A DNA stretch of 15,498 nt, taken from NCBI GenBank assembly GCA_964601765.1, contig CAZROR010000039.1:1-15498 (forward strand), given 5' to 3'. Positions 14,145-15,498 of this stretch are shown here, piece by piece. Under the pieces are notes generated by a model. That model saw only the letters and a list, made by a program, of their open reading frames with translations, was not told the DNA's origin and did not search any database. Every line of letters begins with the position of its first letter. Position 1 is the first letter of the stretch. This stretch comes from SZUA-181 sp964601765. GTDB lineage: Bacteria; Pseudomonadota; Zetaproteobacteria; Mariprofundales; Mariprofundaceae. Position numbers and translations under genes: made by a program.

Positions 14145-15130
14145 GCGTCAGCCATGTTCAGCGCTATTTGCCTGAAGCAATCTCTTAACTCGTCTGGCGC
14201 CAGCACCTCCACCTGATCGCCGAAGCCGAGCAGCCACCAGCGCAGCTCGGCCGTATCCGCCACCGTGGCCGTGACCAGCATGCGGCCATCCTCCTGCGCC
14301 TTCATGGTCTGATCCTCACTGAGCGGCCGCTCCTCCAGGTGAAAGGCCGCGCCTTCCGTGAAAAGGGCCTTTAGGCAAACGGGGCCGCCCAGGGCGTAGT
14401 CGAGTTCGCCGGCGGCGATATAGGCATCCAGATCGAAACCATCGGGCGCGGTGGCCGGTGCATCCAGCAGCGTGGCCCGTCGCATGCGGTGCAGCGTCAG
14501 CAGCCTGATGTCGGGATAGTCCCACATGGAACAGACCAGATAGATGATGCCGTCCTTGAGCACCAGCCCGAGCGGGTTGATCTCGTATTCCTTCTCCCGT
14601 TCCTGCCAACGCGGATTGTAGGTGACGGTGAGGCGGCGGTTGTGCAGCAGGGCCTCGTACACCGCGTCCTGTATGTCTTCCGCCACAGCCGGCGCCTTCA
14701 GCTTCGGCCCCCGGTGCAGCACCCGCACCTTGCCCCGCCAGGCGGGCGCGCCCCTGTCCGCAGCAATCGCGTCGAGCACATGCGCCGCCGTCGTGAAATG
14801 CGGTTGCATCCGTCTCAATGTGGTGCGCGGCAGCATCGGCACCAGGTGTTCGCCGGCAAGCCAGAAGGCCAGCGCCGTATGTGAATCCATGCCGGGGATA
14901 TCCATGACCTCGGCATCCGCCATCCACGACCAGCCGAACGGCTTGCTCCTTTCATCGCATGCCAGCGGGTAGATGGCGGACAGTCGCATCAGGTCGCGCT
15001 GGATGGTGCGCTGCGTGGTGTCGAAGCCCTCGTCCGCGAGGTGCTGCATCAGCTCAGCGGTTGAAATCTTGCGCGGATGACGGGGAATCAGCCGCAGCAT
15101 CTGCCACTGGCGCATCAGGGTGTCACTCAT
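14129..15130 (-). CDS. wHTH-WYL-WCX transcriptional regulator (BrxR/CapW-like layout)
   Basis: The 333-residue protein starts with a DeoR-type winged helix-turn-helix (about 8-55: ISTAELMQHLADEGFDTTQR, then TIQRDLMRLS). A central WYL domain follows (INPLGLVLKDGIIYLVCSMW, then RLLTLHRMRRA), then a C-terminal WCX region (TAELRWWLLGFGDQVEVLAP). WYL domains sense ligands, probably nucleic acid or nucleotides, and regulators of this layout (BrxR, CapW) repress defence operons. The ATG at 15130 is preferred over 15160 because GGGAG lies 7 bases before it, and it overlaps the small upstream gene by 8 bases. The gene converges on the PIN toxin gene with a 16-bp overlap of coding ends. It may control genes beyond the right edge, its own operon, or both. 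The domain call is firm; the targets are inference. Confidence 0.9.
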   Translation of the reverse strand: MSDTLMRQWQMLRLIPRHPRKISTAELMQHLADEGFDTTQRTIQRDLMRLSAIYPLACDERSKPFGWSWMADAEVMDIPGMDSHTALAFWLAGEHLVPMLPRTTLRRMQPHFTTAAHVLDAIAADRGAPAWRGKVRVLHRGPKLKAPAVAEDIQDAVYEALLHNRRLTVTYNPRWQEREKEYEINPLGLVLKDGIIYLVCSMWDYPDIRLLTLHRMRRATLLDAPATAPDGFDLDAYIAAGELDYALGGPVCLKALFTEGAAFHLEERPLSEDQTMKAQEDGRMLVTATVADTAELRWWLLGFGDQVEVLAPDELRDCFRQIALNMADAYKRR

Positions 15131-15281
15131 CTTCCAGCTCCCGGCGGATATATTCCCCATCCCGTTTTCTGTCGTAATCCCGGATGGATTTCTGCACCCG
15201 CGTTGGCGGGGGAGGCTTCTTCCGCACCTTCACATCGCCGGGACGAATGCGCCCGACCTTAATCGTCTTCCTTTTGACCAT
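15123..15281 (-). CDS. Small basic protein upstream of, and overlapping, the WYL regulator
   Basis: The frame is open to 15416, but the ATG at 15281 gives the most protein-like product: 52 residues, very basic (MVKRKTIKVGRIRPGDVKVR), with a PPPP run and an acidic end (RRELEDE). The ribosome binding site is weak (AGG, 3 bases upstream); an ATG at 15293 has none. Its TGA (15123-15125) lies just inside the WYL gene, whose ATG is at 15130, so translation is probably coupled. I do not recognise a family. The steep change from basic body to acidic tail and the tight link to the regulator suggest a co-regulator or a leader that sets WYL expression; both are guesses. Confidence 0.6.
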   Translation of the reverse strand: MVKRKTIKVGRIRPGDVKVRKKPPPPTRVQKSIRDYDRKRDGEYIRRELEDE

Positions 15282-15360
15282 AGGCCTGAGCATAGCAAAT
15301 CGTGCGACAGATGGTGGCGCGGGCTTTGCAAGGGCAGGCTTGATATGGTCGAGAGGTGAA

Positions 15361-15498
15361 CCCCGCAAGTTGGGGCTAAGCAGATCGACTTTACATAATA
15401 TCGATAATTTTCTCAAAAAGCGTCAGATTTAAGTTTATAAAAATTCTATTCTTGGAGATCAAATTGCTATCAGGATATTATGCAAAGTTTCATTATTG
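15361..15498. other. AT-rich right edge, possibly upstream region and start of the next rightward gene
   Basis: The last 138 bases are much more AT-rich than the rest of the window. They contain a CCCC/GGGG mini-hairpin (15361-15375), the 8-bp palindrome TATCGATA (15399-15406) and TATAAA (15436-15441). Two possible rightward starts reach the edge: TTG at 15464 with GGAG 6 bases before (MLSGYYAKFHY), and ATG at 15480 with AGGA 4 bases before (MQSFII). Neither can be judged from so few codons. The region probably also carries the leftward promoter for the small gene and the WYL regulator. Confidence 0.35.

Noticed and set aside
14316..14927. A leftward 203-codon frame inside the WYL regulator
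   Set aside because: It is a Gly/Ala/His/Arg-rich out-of-frame shadow of the regulator.
1..15498. CRISPR array, tRNA or insertion sequence
   Set aside because: No regularly spaced direct repeats, cloverleaf-like segment, transposase motif or flanking terminal repeats were found on reading either strand.

Overview
The window reads as part of an accessory or defence island in a Gram-negative proteobacterium, most likely beta or gamma, though the sequence does not fix this. The clues are a lipoprotein signal with an outer-membrane-type residue after the lipobox cysteine, strong Shine-Dalgarno sites, moderately high GC in most genes, and an AddAB-type helicase-nuclease pair whose AddB shows no Walker A motif. 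No tRNA, rRNA, transposase, integrase or CRISPR repeat was seen. No gap between genes exceeds 300 bases.

Left part (1-2206). The C-terminal end of an unrecognised rightward gene (3-341) faces a leftward gene (382-1170). That leftward gene encodes a shortened FtsZ-like GTP-binding domain joined to a ClpX-type C4 zinc finger, an unusual pairing of the division tubulin with the adaptor-binding domain of an unfoldase. Its catalytic T7 loop is not recognisable. A 313-residue lipoprotein of unknown function (1265-2206) diverges from it. An inverted repeat covers part of the FtsZ-like gene's ribosome binding site.

McrBC part (2207-5992). A promoter-like pair and a 15-bp palindrome precede a two-gene modification-dependent restriction operon: an McrB-like AAA+ NTPase with an unrecognised N-terminal region (2409-4127), then, 4 bases later, an McrC-like PD-(D/E)XK nuclease with a long charged tail (4132-5601). 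A small membrane protein (5672-5992) follows, with a hairpin overlapping its ribosome binding site.

Central part (5993-13239). A nested inverted repeat lies ahead of a 13-codon leader reading frame. That frame overlaps the GTG start of an unrecognised acidic protein (6263-6670), which is followed at once by a single-domain RelA/SpoT-type HD hydrolase (6684-7286). Then come addB-like (7452-10064) and addA-like (10057-13239) genes, overlapping by 8 bases. Together they should form a two-nuclease, one-motor end-resection machine.

Right part (13240-15498). A Phd/YefM antitoxin and PIN toxin pair (13468-14144) overlap at ATGA and have a palindrome over the promoter -10 box, as expected for autoregulation. 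A leftward pair converges on the toxin with a 16-bp 3' overlap: a 52-residue basic protein (15123-15281), then a wHTH-WYL-WCX regulator (14129-15130) of the BrxR/CapW layout often found with defence genes. The last 140 bases are AT-rich and may lead into a further rightward gene.

Taken together, restriction (McrBC), DNA-end processing (AddAB), alarmone hydrolysis (HD), toxin-antitoxin and a WYL regulator suggest an island devoted to control of foreign DNA or to stress. The FtsZ-like/ClpX-zinc-finger fusion is the least familiar component.
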